DNA of 13,194 bases from positions 1 through 13,194 of the forward strand of contig NZ_CAJJIC010000059.1 of NCBI RefSeq assembly GCF_905187505.1, given 5' to 3'. This DNA comes from an uncultured Mailhella sp. (GTDB lineage Bacteria; Desulfobacterota; Desulfovibrionia; Desulfovibrionales; Desulfovibrionaceae). Positions 1 to 6,240 of the stretch are shown here, in pieces. Under the pieces are notes generated by a model, which was not told where the DNA came from, did not search any database, and saw nothing but the letters and a program-made list of their open reading frames with translations. The stretch's first letter is position 1. Each line of letters begins with the position of its first letter. A program made the position numbers and the translations under genes.

Positions 1-240
1 GAAGCCCGGGCCGAGCAGCTCGGCAAGTTCGGGCATGAGCGCGTAGGCCCGGCCGAAAAAGGCGTCCGTAAAGCCGCCCATGACCAGACAGAAATCGCCG
101 AGCGCATCGTCCGGGGCGTCGTCCAGCCTGCGGAGAAACTCCTTTTCTTCTCGCGAGGAGTGCACGGGCGAGGGCATGCCCCACGCTCTGAGCAGGCGTT
201 CGGGATTTCTTTTCCAGCGCCATGAAAGCACAATAGCCAT
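1..240 (-). CDS. Unrecognised protein, N-terminal 80 residues (cut by window edge)
   Basis: An uninterrupted minus-strand reading frame starts at ATG 240 and runs off the left edge, giving 80 residues (MAIVLSWRWKRNPERLLR...). A good ribosome binding site (GAGG, 8 bases before the ATG) sets the start. The visible part begins with a basic, tryptophan-containing stretch (residues 7-19), followed by an acidic segment (about 30-48, rich in E and D) and a hydrophobic helix-like stretch (about 50-75). I see no signal peptide and no motif I can name. It lies on the same strand as the chaperone and effector genes, 258 bp downstream of the chaperone stop. It could belong to the same secretion-related cluster, but that is position only. 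The product is unknown; I am fairly sure it is a real gene because of the frame, the ribosome binding site and the strand continuity. Confidence 0.65.
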   Translation of the reverse strand, partial: MAIVLSWRWKRNPERLLRAWGMPSPVHSSREEKEFLRRLDDAPDDALGDFCLVMGGFTDAFFGRAYALMPELAELLGPGF

Positions 241-498
241 GTTCTCTTCCTCAACATTCCGGCGGAGCCGGGTCAGGGACAAAGTCAGGACGGAGCCCTG
301 AACACGACGTTTCCCCTCCATCGCGGAAAGAAGCGCCGGATCGACTCAAAAACAGATATCGCAGGGTGAGGCCGCCTTTAAGTATTTTCCTCAGAAGTGC
401 CGGAGCAGGCAACCGGCGAAGACGGGCACGAAGCGCGCGCCTCTTTCGGGGAGAAGGCGCGGAGCGTTCCGTCACATTCCGAAAAGATCCTGCGTCCG

Positions 499-951
499 CT
501 ACACGCGCAGCATATCCTGTGCAAAGACGGCGGGAGCTTCGTCGGACGCCGGCGCTTCGGCGTTCAAACACACGCCCTGCCAGTGCTGCGCCACGTCCAC
601 GAAGTTCTGCACCCACGAAACGACGCTGGAGCCGTCAAGCACGCGCATGGACATGACCCCCTGAAGCGTGACGCCGGTATCCTCGCGCGCGGCCAGCGTG
701 AAGCCCTGCGTGCCGCGGAAGAAGGTGTTGGCGTCAAGAAGCGCGGCAAAAAGCCCGTTTCGCCCGCGTTCCGGCAGAGGGGTCACCACGGTGAACATCA
801 TGACGGCGTCCGATCCGGGCAGATAGCGAAGGCTCACCTCAAAATCGTCGATGACGAGCAGACAGGAAGGGTCGTCCTCGCGCACGGTGATTTCCGGCAG
901 GCCCAGCACAGGCGCCAGCGTGTCAAGCAGGGAGGCAAAGGCGTGAGACAT
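499..951 (-). CDS. CesT/Tir-type type III secretion chaperone
   Basis: A small acidic protein of 150 residues. Its length, alternating hydrophobic strands (LLVIDDFEVSLRYL, AVMMFTVVTPL) and the stretch LLDANTFFRGTQGFTLAAREDTG match the CesT (Tir chaperone) fold, in which a dimeric cytoplasmic chaperone binds the N-terminal region of an effector and delivers it to the type III secretion ATPase. Two starts are possible. ATG 957 lies only 2 bases from the GAGG ribosome binding site, whereas ATG 951 (MSHAF) lies 8 bases away, so I prefer 951; the longer form would add two residues. The gene follows the effector-like gene on the same strand, the usual arrangement for an effector and its cognate chaperone. 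The 200-bp gap and the hairpin between them mean it may also have its own promoter. The family call rests on reading the sequence, not on a profile search. Confidence 0.75.
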   Translation of the reverse strand: MSHAFASLLDTLAPVLGLPEITVREDDPSCLLVIDDFEVSLRYLPGSDAVMMFTVVTPLPERGRNGLFAALLDANTFFRGTQGFTLAAREDTGVTLQGVMSMRVLDGSSVVSWVQNFVDVAQHWQGVCLNAEAPASDEAPAVFAQDMLRV

Positions 952-957
952 GGTCAT

Positions 958-965
958 ATCCTCAA
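958..965 (-). promoter_or_regulatory. Ribosome binding site that decides the chaperone start
   Basis: The minus strand reads TTGAGGAT directly before two in-frame ATGs (957 and 951). The GAGG core is 2 bases from the first and 8 bases from the second. Only the second spacing is normal for a Shine-Dalgarno site, which favours a start at 951. Confidence 0.6.
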
Positions 966-1128
966 CATGACGTTACGGGGTTGAACGAAACGGCGCAGAC
1001 AGAGCGCGCCTTCCAGACGGAACGCCGGGAAAAGACGCCCCGCTCAGACCCGGCCCCGTCTGTCGCCGTTTCAGGGCGGGGAAAAGCCGGTTTCTGCCGG
1101 TCGACGGCTCTGCTTCTCAGGCAGGAGG

Positions 1129-1154
1129 CGCCTTCCGGCCCGGACCGGAAGGCG
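1129..1154 (-). terminator. Terminator-like hairpin after the effector gene
   Basis: A perfect 10-bp inverted repeat (CGCCTTCCGG / CCGGAAGGCG) with a 6-base loop begins 5 bases after the effector stop codon. No T-tract follows it on the minus strand, so it may stabilise the mRNA 3' end or attenuate read-through into the chaperone rather than act as a full intrinsic terminator. Confidence 0.5.
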
Positions 1155-1159
1155 GGCTG

Positions 1160-2947
1160 CTACCCGGCGGCAGGCTGCGGGGCTCTGGCCTGCATGCGGC
1201 AGGCGACAAGTCGGCTGCTGCCGTCGGGCATGACAACATAGGTGTAATCAATGTCCAGCGGCGAGGCGTCGGGCTTGAAAAAGCGCATGGTCACGCTGCC
1301 GTCGGCCTGACGACGCACGTCGATGTCCAGCGGGGAATGTTCGGATTCAAAAATGCCGGTCACGGAACTGTTGGAGCGCACGAGAAACGCGCCGCTCTGC
1401 CCCATGCTCTGAATGACCTGCCGGGCCTGCACCTCGTTGCCCGCGCAGAGACGCAGCGCCTGTTCGGCAAGCAGGTGACTTCTGGACGAAGGCCGTCCCG
1501 CCGCGTATTCCGCACGATCCGCGTCCGACATGCCGGACGCATCCTGAATGCGCACGGTCTCAGCCTCGCCCCCGGCCACGCCGAAGCTGACGGTCGGCAT
1601 GTATCCGGGCAGAGCGTTGTGCGAGCCGCGCCGCTTGATGTCCTTGGCCAGAGAGGCTTCCACCTCCTGCAGGGTGCCGAGATTCTGCACGGGCGTAAGG
1701 CGCGGAACGTTGACGAAGTCGCTCATGGTCAGCACAACGGGTCCGCGCAGACTTTCGAGCGTCTTTTCCATGGATATGCCCGAGGCCAGCGTGGTCATGC
1801 CGACGGAATCGGCCGTGGGATCTGCGGGCCTCACCTCCCGGAACATGGCGGCCAGTCTGCCGAACAAGGCATCGGCAAAGTCGCGGCAGCTCACGTCCTT
1901 GAGATTGCCGGGCATGGCTTCCCGAAAACAGCCCTGCCACATCGTTTCCCGGCTGAGCGGACCTTCCGGCTGAGCGGCGCGCATCTCTCCGAGCCTCTGC
2001 ACGAGAAGCGAACCTGCCGCAATGCCGCCGAAATTCGCCGCGCGCACGCAAAGCGCGGCTATGTCCGCCGCGGTCCCGGGCGTGGCCCAGGCCATCATGT
2101 CCTGCGCCACATTGTCGATCTTCACATCTCTGCCGCAGGCAAAGGCAAAATTCCTCAGCATGGCCGGCGAACCTTCGGACACGGCGCGCGACACGGCCTG
2201 AGCATCGAAATCGCGGCCCTGTTCCGCGGACATTTCCGCTTCATGCAGCACCGCCATGCCTGCAAGTCTGCTAAGCTGCGTTTTCTGCGCGCTGTCGAGT
2301 CCCAGCCCGGCGGCACAGGCATCCACGGCCTGATCCACGCCTCCGCCGTCCAGAAAACGCTGCGCCTGCACGGCGTTCCAGGCCTTCTTCATGGCGGGAA
2401 GCGAGGCGTCCTTCACCATGTCGGCAAGCATTGCGTAGGAAAGCAGCTTTCCGTTCTCCTGCCCTGCGGCACGAAGCAGGGCTTCACCGAAAAGATTCTT
2501 GAGCTGCTGACGGTCGGCGGGGTTCACGGCGTGAGAGGCGCAGAAGGCGTCAAAGGCCGTGTCGAGATTGCGGGTGTCCCCGGCACCGTCGTTGGCCAGA
2601 ACGAAATGACGCGCCATGTCCTCGTTGATGCGGCCGAGCCCTTCGTGCATGGCGGCGGCGTCGGCCAGAATGTCGCGCGCAGCCCGTGCGCTGAGCGGCC
2701 TGCCCTCCTGTCGGAAGACCCGCATTCGCGGCGCAAGCGCGTCGGCCACGGTGTCGCCGTACTGCTGACGCACGGCGGCAAAAAGCACGTTGCCTGCGTG
2801 CCGGTTGGTGCTCTTGAGCGTGAAGAACGTTCCTATTTTGCCCTGCGTCTTGAAGCCGCCGTCCTTGACCACGATGCTCGCATCATCGCTCATGTGCGTG
2901 GCAAGGTGCACAAGATTGCCGAACGTCAGGCTGATGGGTTTGCTCAT
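1160..2947 (-). CDS. Putative type III secreted effector (large helical protein)
   Basis: A 595-residue soluble protein with no signal peptide and no membrane segment. The start at ATG 2947 has a strong GGAGGA ribosome binding site. Residues about 1-120 are mixed, with the stretch RVFRQEGRPLSARAARDILADA (74-95). Residues about 130-400 are mainly amphipathic helices. Residues about 400-460 contain SHNALPGYMPTVSFG (442-456), and residues about 480-590 form a probably beta-rich end with SPLDID occurring twice (538-543 and 562-567). I recognise the general look of large effector-like proteins of gut Desulfovibrionaceae, but I cannot name a family or an enzymatic activity and see no obvious catalytic motif. 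The effector call rests mainly on the CesT-type chaperone gene directly downstream and on the absence of other export signals. Two sigma-54-like promoters face this gene. A cytoplasmic structural protein is the main alternative. Confidence 0.6.
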   Translation of the reverse strand: MSKPISLTFGNLVHLATHMSDDASIVVKDGGFKTQGKIGTFFTLKSTNRHAGNVLFAAVRQQYGDTVADALAPRMRVFRQEGRPLSARAARDILADAAAMHEGLGRINEDMARHFVLANDGAGDTRNLDTAFDAFCASHAVNPADRQQLKNLFGEALLRAAGQENGKLLSYAMLADMVKDASLPAMKKAWNAVQAQRFLDGGGVDQAVDACAAGLGLDSAQKTQLSRLAGMAVLHEAEMSAEQGRDFDAQAVSRAVSEGSPAMLRNFAFACGRDVKIDNVAQDMMAWATPGTAADIAALCVRAANFGGIAAGSLLVQRLGEMRAAQPEGPLSRETMWQGCFREAMPGNLKDVSCRDFADALFGRLAAMFREVRPADPTADSVGMTTLASGISMEKTLESLRGPVVLTMSDFVNVPRLTPVQNLGTLQEVEASLAKDIKRRGSHNALPGYMPTVSFGVAGGEAETVRIQDASGMSDADRAEYAAGRPSSRSHLLAEQALRLCAGNEVQARQVIQSMGQSGAFLVRSNSSVTGIFESEHSPLDIDVRRQADGSVTMRFFKPDASPLDIDYTYVVMPDGSSRLVACRMQARAPQPAAG

Positions 2948-3150
2948 GATTCCTCCACCAATGTTTGATCAATCCTTTCCGACCTCGGTCACGACCGCCG
3001 CGGCAAACGACGCGCCGGACACTCTCCCCGTCCGCTGCGTCTTCCGACGGAATGCCACGTTCCCACAATGACATGGAACGACCGGAGACGCAAGGCGACG
3101 AACGGCGGCGGCACGGCGACGTGACCGGAACCACCTTCCGTCCTTCATCG

Positions 3151-3166
3151 TGCAAAAACCATGCCG
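3151..3166 (-). promoter_or_regulatory. Candidate sigma-54 promoter, proximal, facing the effector
   Basis: The minus strand reads CGGCATGGTTTTTGCA. It has the invariant GG and GC with exactly 10 bases between them and matches the consensus TGGCACG-N4-TTGCW at 10 of 12 positions. The predicted transcript would start near 3140, giving a leader of about 190 bases before the effector ATG. Confidence 0.45.
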
Positions 3167-3260
3167 CCCGGCCTTTTCGGACAGACAGGCCGCCCCGGCC
3201 CCGTGCCGCGGGCAGGACGGACGCAAAAAAGCCAACGCCGGTGTCATGTCGGCAAAAATC

Positions 3261-3276
3261 AGCAACAACGTTGCCA
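3261..3276 (-). promoter_or_regulatory. Candidate sigma-54 promoter, distal, facing the effector
   Basis: The minus strand reads TGGCAACGTTGTTGCT. The GG-N10-GC spacing is exact and 10 of 12 consensus positions match, including TGGCA and TTGCT. The predicted start is near 3250, about 300 bases before the effector ATG. It lies on the same strand as the proximal candidate, 110 bp upstream of it. Confidence 0.45.
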
Positions 3277-3300
3277 CACTCTCTTTTACACGACAACGTT
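3267..3300. repeat. Inverted repeat AACGTTG / CAACGTT overlapping the distal sigma-54 site
   Basis: Two 7-bp arms (3267-3273 and 3294-3300) are separated by 20 bp of AT-richer sequence. The first arm lies inside the -24/-12 element, so a bound dimer would be expected to affect that promoter. No regulator can be assigned. Confidence 0.4.
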
Positions 3301-3380
3301 CCGGCCATGTCCCCGGGGCTTGTTCCGCATCATGTTCGTCGTGATCGGGGCAGGCCGCGGGCCTTGCAGAAAAGCGCCCC

Positions 3381-3406
3381 CTCCGGCCCCGTGCCGCAGG
3401 CCGGAG
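3381..3406. repeat. Intergenic hairpin CTCCGGCC / GGCCGGAG
   Basis: A perfect 8-bp inverted repeat with a 10-base loop and no T-tract on either strand. The same stem sequence, with the arms in the opposite order, forms the nrfA terminator at 8257-8281. Confidence 0.4.
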
Positions 3407-3676
3407 CCTTGCCCCGCGCTCATGCCTTTCTGCTATGACCGCCATGCAGGACAAGTATTTGCCTTTCGCCGCCTTGCCCATCATAACGTAAGGACATGAC
3501 GGCATCGTTCCGCCGCTGCGGCGAACGCCGTCCCCGGATTTTTTCCCGGATTCTTGTGCGGGGTCGAGCAAGGCGCGTCCCTGCCGGAACGACACGCCCG
3601 TCAGAAACGACACGCCGCCTGCTCCGCATCATGAAGAGCCGAACGATCCGCCATCATCTTAGAGGAGAAACGATCC

Positions 3677-4108
3677 ATGAAACCAGTTTTTGCCGCCCTT
3701 TGCTCCCTCGCCGTGCTCGCCCTGTCGTCCGCTTCCGCGGACGCGGCGGAAAAAAGCGCCCTGCGCCTCACCATCAACGGGAACGTGCTGTCCGCCACGC
3801 TGGAGGACTCGCCCGCAGCGCGCGACTTTCGGGCCATGCTGCCGCTCACGCTTAACATGCGCGACTTCAACGGCACGGAAAAAATCAGCGACCTTCCCCG
3901 CCGTCTTTCCGAAAAGGACGCGCCCGAAGGCGTGACGCCCGTGGCGGGAGACCTTGCCTACTACGCGCCGTGGGGCAATCTTGCCGTGTTCTACCGCGAC
4001 TTTTCCTGGTCGCGAGGGCTCATTCGCCTCGGCCGCATCACCTCGGACATCGCGCCTCTTGTGAACGCCGGAAACGGCGACACGCTCATCATAGAAGAGG
4101 CGGACTGA
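3677..4108 (+). CDS. Exported cyclophilin-like fold protein
   Basis: A 143-residue protein with a Sec signal peptide (positive start MKP, hydrophobic core at about 4-18, likely cleavage after ADA near residue 23), so the mature form should be periplasmic. The mature part carries the hallmarks of the bacterial cyclophilin-like family (Pfam Cyclophil_like type): MLPLTLNMRDFNGTEKIS (54-71) and GDLAYYAPWGNLAVFYRD (91-108), followed by GLIRLGRI. The family has a cyclophilin-like barrel, but peptidyl-prolyl isomerase activity is not established for it and the molecular role is unclear. The start is fixed by a GAGGAG ribosome binding site about 10 bases upstream. It is a single gene, converging on the polyferredoxin gene. 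The family call is good; the function is unknown. Confidence 0.85.
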   Translation: MKPVFAALCSLAVLALSSASADAAEKSALRLTINGNVLSATLEDSPAARDFRAMLPLTLNMRDFNGTEKISDLPRRLSEKDAPEGVTPVAGDLAYYAPWGNLAVFYRDFSWSRGLIRLGRITSDIAPLVNAGNGDTLIIEEAD

Positions 4109-4204
4109 ACGGCCTGAAGAAAAACGGCCGGGCGAGAGACCCCCGTCTTCTGCAAAACGGATCCCAAGCGAAGCCGTACGTTGCCGCGGAGCAGCGTCCC
4201 CCCC

Positions 4205-5545
4205 TCACACCATGGCGGAGAAGAGAAACAGCGCGTGCATGGCGGAAACAAGCGCCACGAAGCCCTTCTCCGCTCCGCCGCCCGCGCCCATGCCGAGCCA
4301 GCGCAGGGAAAGACCGCCGTGCGGGCACACGTTCAGGCAGTCGCGGCACAGCGTGCAGGAAAGGCCCGGCCCTCCGGCGGCAAGACGCGCCGCATCGAAC
4401 GCGCCGTAGCGGCAGACGCGCGTACACGCGCCGCATGAGGTGCAGCGCGGCGTCGTGCGCACGCGCCAGAAGGAGAGACGCCCCAGAAGACAGGCAAGAA
4501 GCCCCAGCGGACAGACGAGGGTGCAGTAGGCGGCCCAGCCTTTTTTGCGGCTGACGAAAAGCGCCGCGGGAACCATGACAAGACCGAGCGCCGCGCCGCA
4601 GATCGCCGCCGTGGCGGGCGGCACGTTGCCGAAGGAAAAAAGCAGCGCCGCCGCGCATGCCACAAGCAGGGATAAGACACGCCAGCGCAGGGGGCCGGGA
4701 TGCCGCGCCGGTCTCTCTGCGGTGGCGGCCCACGCGTCCCAGGAGCCGAAATAGCACAGATGACTGCACCACGCGGCCCCGACGAGCAGCACCGACGCCC
4801 CAAAAAGGAAGGGCATGAATCCCGCCGTGCCGCGGTAGAGCATTCCCGCGACAATGACCCCGGGAACGGGCACGTGCAGCTTTCCGGTCATGGCAAAGAG
4901 AGACCAGCCCGCCGCAGACAGAGCGAACTGCGCGAAGAAGACCAGGGAAAACAGCCTCCACGCCCGCAGCCTTGCTCGCGTCGCTGCCTTTCTTTCGGCA
5001 AGACGGGAGCAGACGAACGCGGCCCAGAAGCCGGCAAGAAGCCCCTGCACCATGCCGAAGCCCGGAAGAATCCTGTCGAGAAGCAGAAGATGCGGGGCAA
5101 AGCGCGCCATGGCAAAAAGCGGCACGGCGGCAAGAAGAAAGGCCGCCGCCTGCATGGATGCCTTGTCCCTGCCTCTGCAGAACCATGCGCGGCCCGGCCC
5201 CGTCCATGCGAGCACGGCGGCCGTCACCGTGAAGGCGGCCACGGCAAGCAGTATGACGGCAAGGCGCATCCACGGCGCGTCCATGGCAAGACGCACCTGC
5301 ACGAGAACCTCCGTCGTGCGCACCCATTCCCCGGCCAGAAAGACGAGCGCCGCAAAGGATGCGGGCCGCATCCACGCCCTGCGCCCGAAGCAGGCCAGCG
5401 CCCAGAGCACACACGCCGCCGCGCCTCCCGCGCCGCCGGAACGCCACAGATGCGCGGCCCCCAGCGCAAAGGCGGGCACAAGAAAAGCGGGCGCGGCGAA
5501 GGCGCGCGCCCCTCTGCCCTGTCTGTCGTCATCCGGCGTCATCAT
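4205..5545 (-). CDS. NapH/NosR-like membrane polyferredoxin (4Fe-4S protein)
   Basis: A 446-residue protein with roughly nine to ten predicted membrane helices, then a C-terminal ferredoxin domain. The cysteine clusters are CSHLCYFG (260-267), YCTLVCPLG (340-348), CTSCGACTRVC (368-378) and CTLCRDCLNVCP (397-408). The last two make a two-cluster 4Fe-4S ferredoxin module. The paired membrane CxxxC motifs are typical of the NapH/NosR/CcoG group, which move electrons between quinols, iron-sulfur clusters and redox partners at the membrane. In the first pair the usual CP is replaced by CY. ATG 5545 is chosen because AAGGAG lies 8 bases upstream; the frame stays open further upstream but without features. 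A short hydrophobic segment (430-446) ends the protein. No catalytic subunit is adjacent on this strand, so the electron acceptor cannot be named. NrfHA, starting about 700 bp away on the other strand, is a functional neighbour only by location. Confidence 0.8.
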   Translation of the reverse strand: MMTPDDDRQGRGARAFAAPAFLVPAFALGAAHLWRSGGAGGAAACVLWALACFGRRAWMRPASFAALVFLAGEWVRTTEVLVQVRLAMDAPWMRLAVILLAVAAFTVTAAVLAWTGPGRAWFCRGRDKASMQAAAFLLAAVPLFAMARFAPHLLLLDRILPGFGMVQGLLAGFWAAFVCSRLAERKAATRARLRAWRLFSLVFFAQFALSAAGWSLFAMTGKLHVPVPGVIVAGMLYRGTAGFMPFLFGASVLLVGAAWCSHLCYFGSWDAWAATAERPARHPGPLRWRVLSLLVACAAALLFSFGNVPPATAAICGAALGLVMVPAALFVSRKKGWAAYCTLVCPLGLLACLLGRLSFWRVRTTPRCTSCGACTRVCRYGAFDAARLAAGGPGLSCTLCRDCLNVCPHGGLSLRWLGMGAGGGAEKGFVALVSAMHALFLFSAMV

Positions 5546-5880
5546 GCTTCTTTCTCCTTTTTTCCGTGCCGTTTTCCGGCCGCTTCCGTCACGATCCATG
5601 CGGTCGCTTTCCCGCCCGCCTGCCGCGGGCACGCAAAAACGCCCGGCATCGCAAAACGCGCAGACAAACGCCCCGCTCCTGCGCCGTCCCGCCGACTCGG
5701 CCGACGGGATTCCGGCCATGCCGAGCCATCCCCTCCCGGAGACGTCCGGCCAAAGGGCGAAACGCGTCTGCGCCCCCGTTCCCAGCCTGGGCAAGGCGCT
5801 CCGCCGCAGGTTCCGGACGACCGGCGCTCCCGGAGCCTGCGCCGCGAAAAGCCACAGGCCCCGAAACGAAGGGCCACACG

Positions 5881-5938
5881 CCCCGAGACGGAAAAACGCC
5901 CCGCCCCGAGACGGAAAAACGCCCCGCCCCGAGACGGA
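5881..5938. repeat. 23-bp tandem repeat, two and a half copies
   Basis: Copies at 5881-5903 and 5904-5926 are identical (CCCCGAGACGGAAAAACG followed by CCCCG), and a 12-bp partial copy follows at 5927-5938. A degenerate copy (CCCCGAAACGAAGG...) lies just upstream near 5855. It is consistent with slippage in non-coding DNA or with iterated protein binding sites. Confidence 0.8.
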
Positions 5939-6035
5939 GACCGGCAGTCTCGGCGCCCCGGCCTGCGCTTCTCAGGAAAGAGGCATGGACGGCCTCCACC
6001 TCTTCCGCCGGTCTCCCGCAGTCTTCTCCGCAGCA

Positions 6036-6080
6036 CGGAGCTTTGCGAAAATCCGCGCCCCGAAGGTACGCAAAGCTCCG
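6036..6080. repeat. 12-bp perfect inverted repeat upstream of the nrf promoter
   Basis: The arms CGGAGCTTTGCG (6036-6047) and CGCAAAGCTCCG (6069-6080) pair without mismatch around a 21-base loop. Neither strand has a following T-tract. The short sequence CTCCGCAG also repeats directly around it. It could be a structured RNA, a regulator site, or a remnant of a mobile sequence. Confidence 0.7.
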
Positions 6081-6158
6081 CAGCCTTGCCGTGATTTTCG
6101 TCATGTTTTCCTGCCTGAACGAAATTTTTCTGCGCTTCTTTTGCAAGTTTCCGCCAAT

Positions 6159-6174
6159 TGTGATTTAAATCACA
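6159..6174 (+). promoter_or_regulatory. CRP/FNR-family (HcpR-like) activator site of nrfHA
   Basis: TGTGATTTAAATCACA is a perfect 16-bp palindrome matching the CRP-class consensus TGTGA-N6-TCACA. In Desulfovibrio this motif type is the one described for HcpR, a heme-binding CRP/FNR-family regulator of nitrosative stress and nitrite-related genes; CRP or FNR relatives cannot be excluded. Its centre (6166.5) lies 41.5 bp before the start predicted from the -10 box at 6196-6201, the class II activation position. Confidence 0.8.
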
Positions 6175-6195
6175 GTTATTTTCTTCTGCGCCAGG

Positions 6196-6201
6196 TATGA
6201 C
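6196..6201 (+). promoter_or_regulatory. -10 element of the nrfHA promoter
   Basis: TATGAC matches TATAAT at four of six positions and predicts a start near 6208. The -35 region at 17-bp spacing (6173-6178, CAGTTA) is poor and overlaps the end of the activator site, as expected for an activator-dependent promoter. The leader would be about 33 bases. Confidence 0.55.
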
Positions 6202-6240
6202 TGGAGGGCCGTGTTTTTTCATAACCCAGGGAGGAGAGCG

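Larger units (their letters stand above)
2948..3676. other. 729-bp divergent intergenic region
   Basis: No convincing gene. Open frames are present on both strands but are basic, low-complexity products of high GC without ribosome binding sites. The half nearer the effector carries two sigma-54-like promoters and an AACGTTG inverted repeat. The other half carries a perfect 8-bp hairpin (3381-3406) and a weak sigma-70-like pair, TTGCCT (3459-3464) and CATAAC (3482-3487) with 17-bp spacing, that could serve the cyclophilin-like gene at 3677 with a leader of about 180 bases. The short repeat CCCGGATT occurs twice near 3535-3552. Confidence 0.5.
5546..6158. other. About 610-bp non-coding stretch upstream of nrfHA
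   Basis: Long open frames exist in several frames on both strands, but they are arginine/proline-rich, lack ribosome binding sites and overlap each other, as expected of GC-rich non-coding DNA. The identifiable contents are a 23-bp tandem repeat (5881-5938) and a 12-bp perfect inverted repeat (6036-6080). The last 60 bp become AT-rich toward the nrf promoter. Confidence 0.6.

Noticed and set aside
1337..2968. A 543-codon plus-strand open frame antisense to the effector gene
   Set aside because: It is histidine/arginine-rich without domain structure. The opposite strand has a strong ribosome binding site, plausible protein composition and a matching downstream chaperone.
2883..3070. A small minus-strand leader gene between the sigma-54 sites and the effector
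   Set aside because: The ATG near 3070 has no ribosome binding site and the frame runs into the effector start; it could only be a chance frame in the leader.
6141..6157. A sigma-54-like element TTGGC...TTGCAA on the minus strand upstream of nrfH
   Set aside because: The GG to GC spacing is 9 rather than the strict 10 bases, and it points away from nrfH into non-coding DNA.
6211..6240. A GTG start for nrfH at 6211
   Set aside because: It lies almost on the predicted transcription start and has no ribosome binding site, whereas ATG 6241 has an ideal one and begins directly at the membrane anchor.
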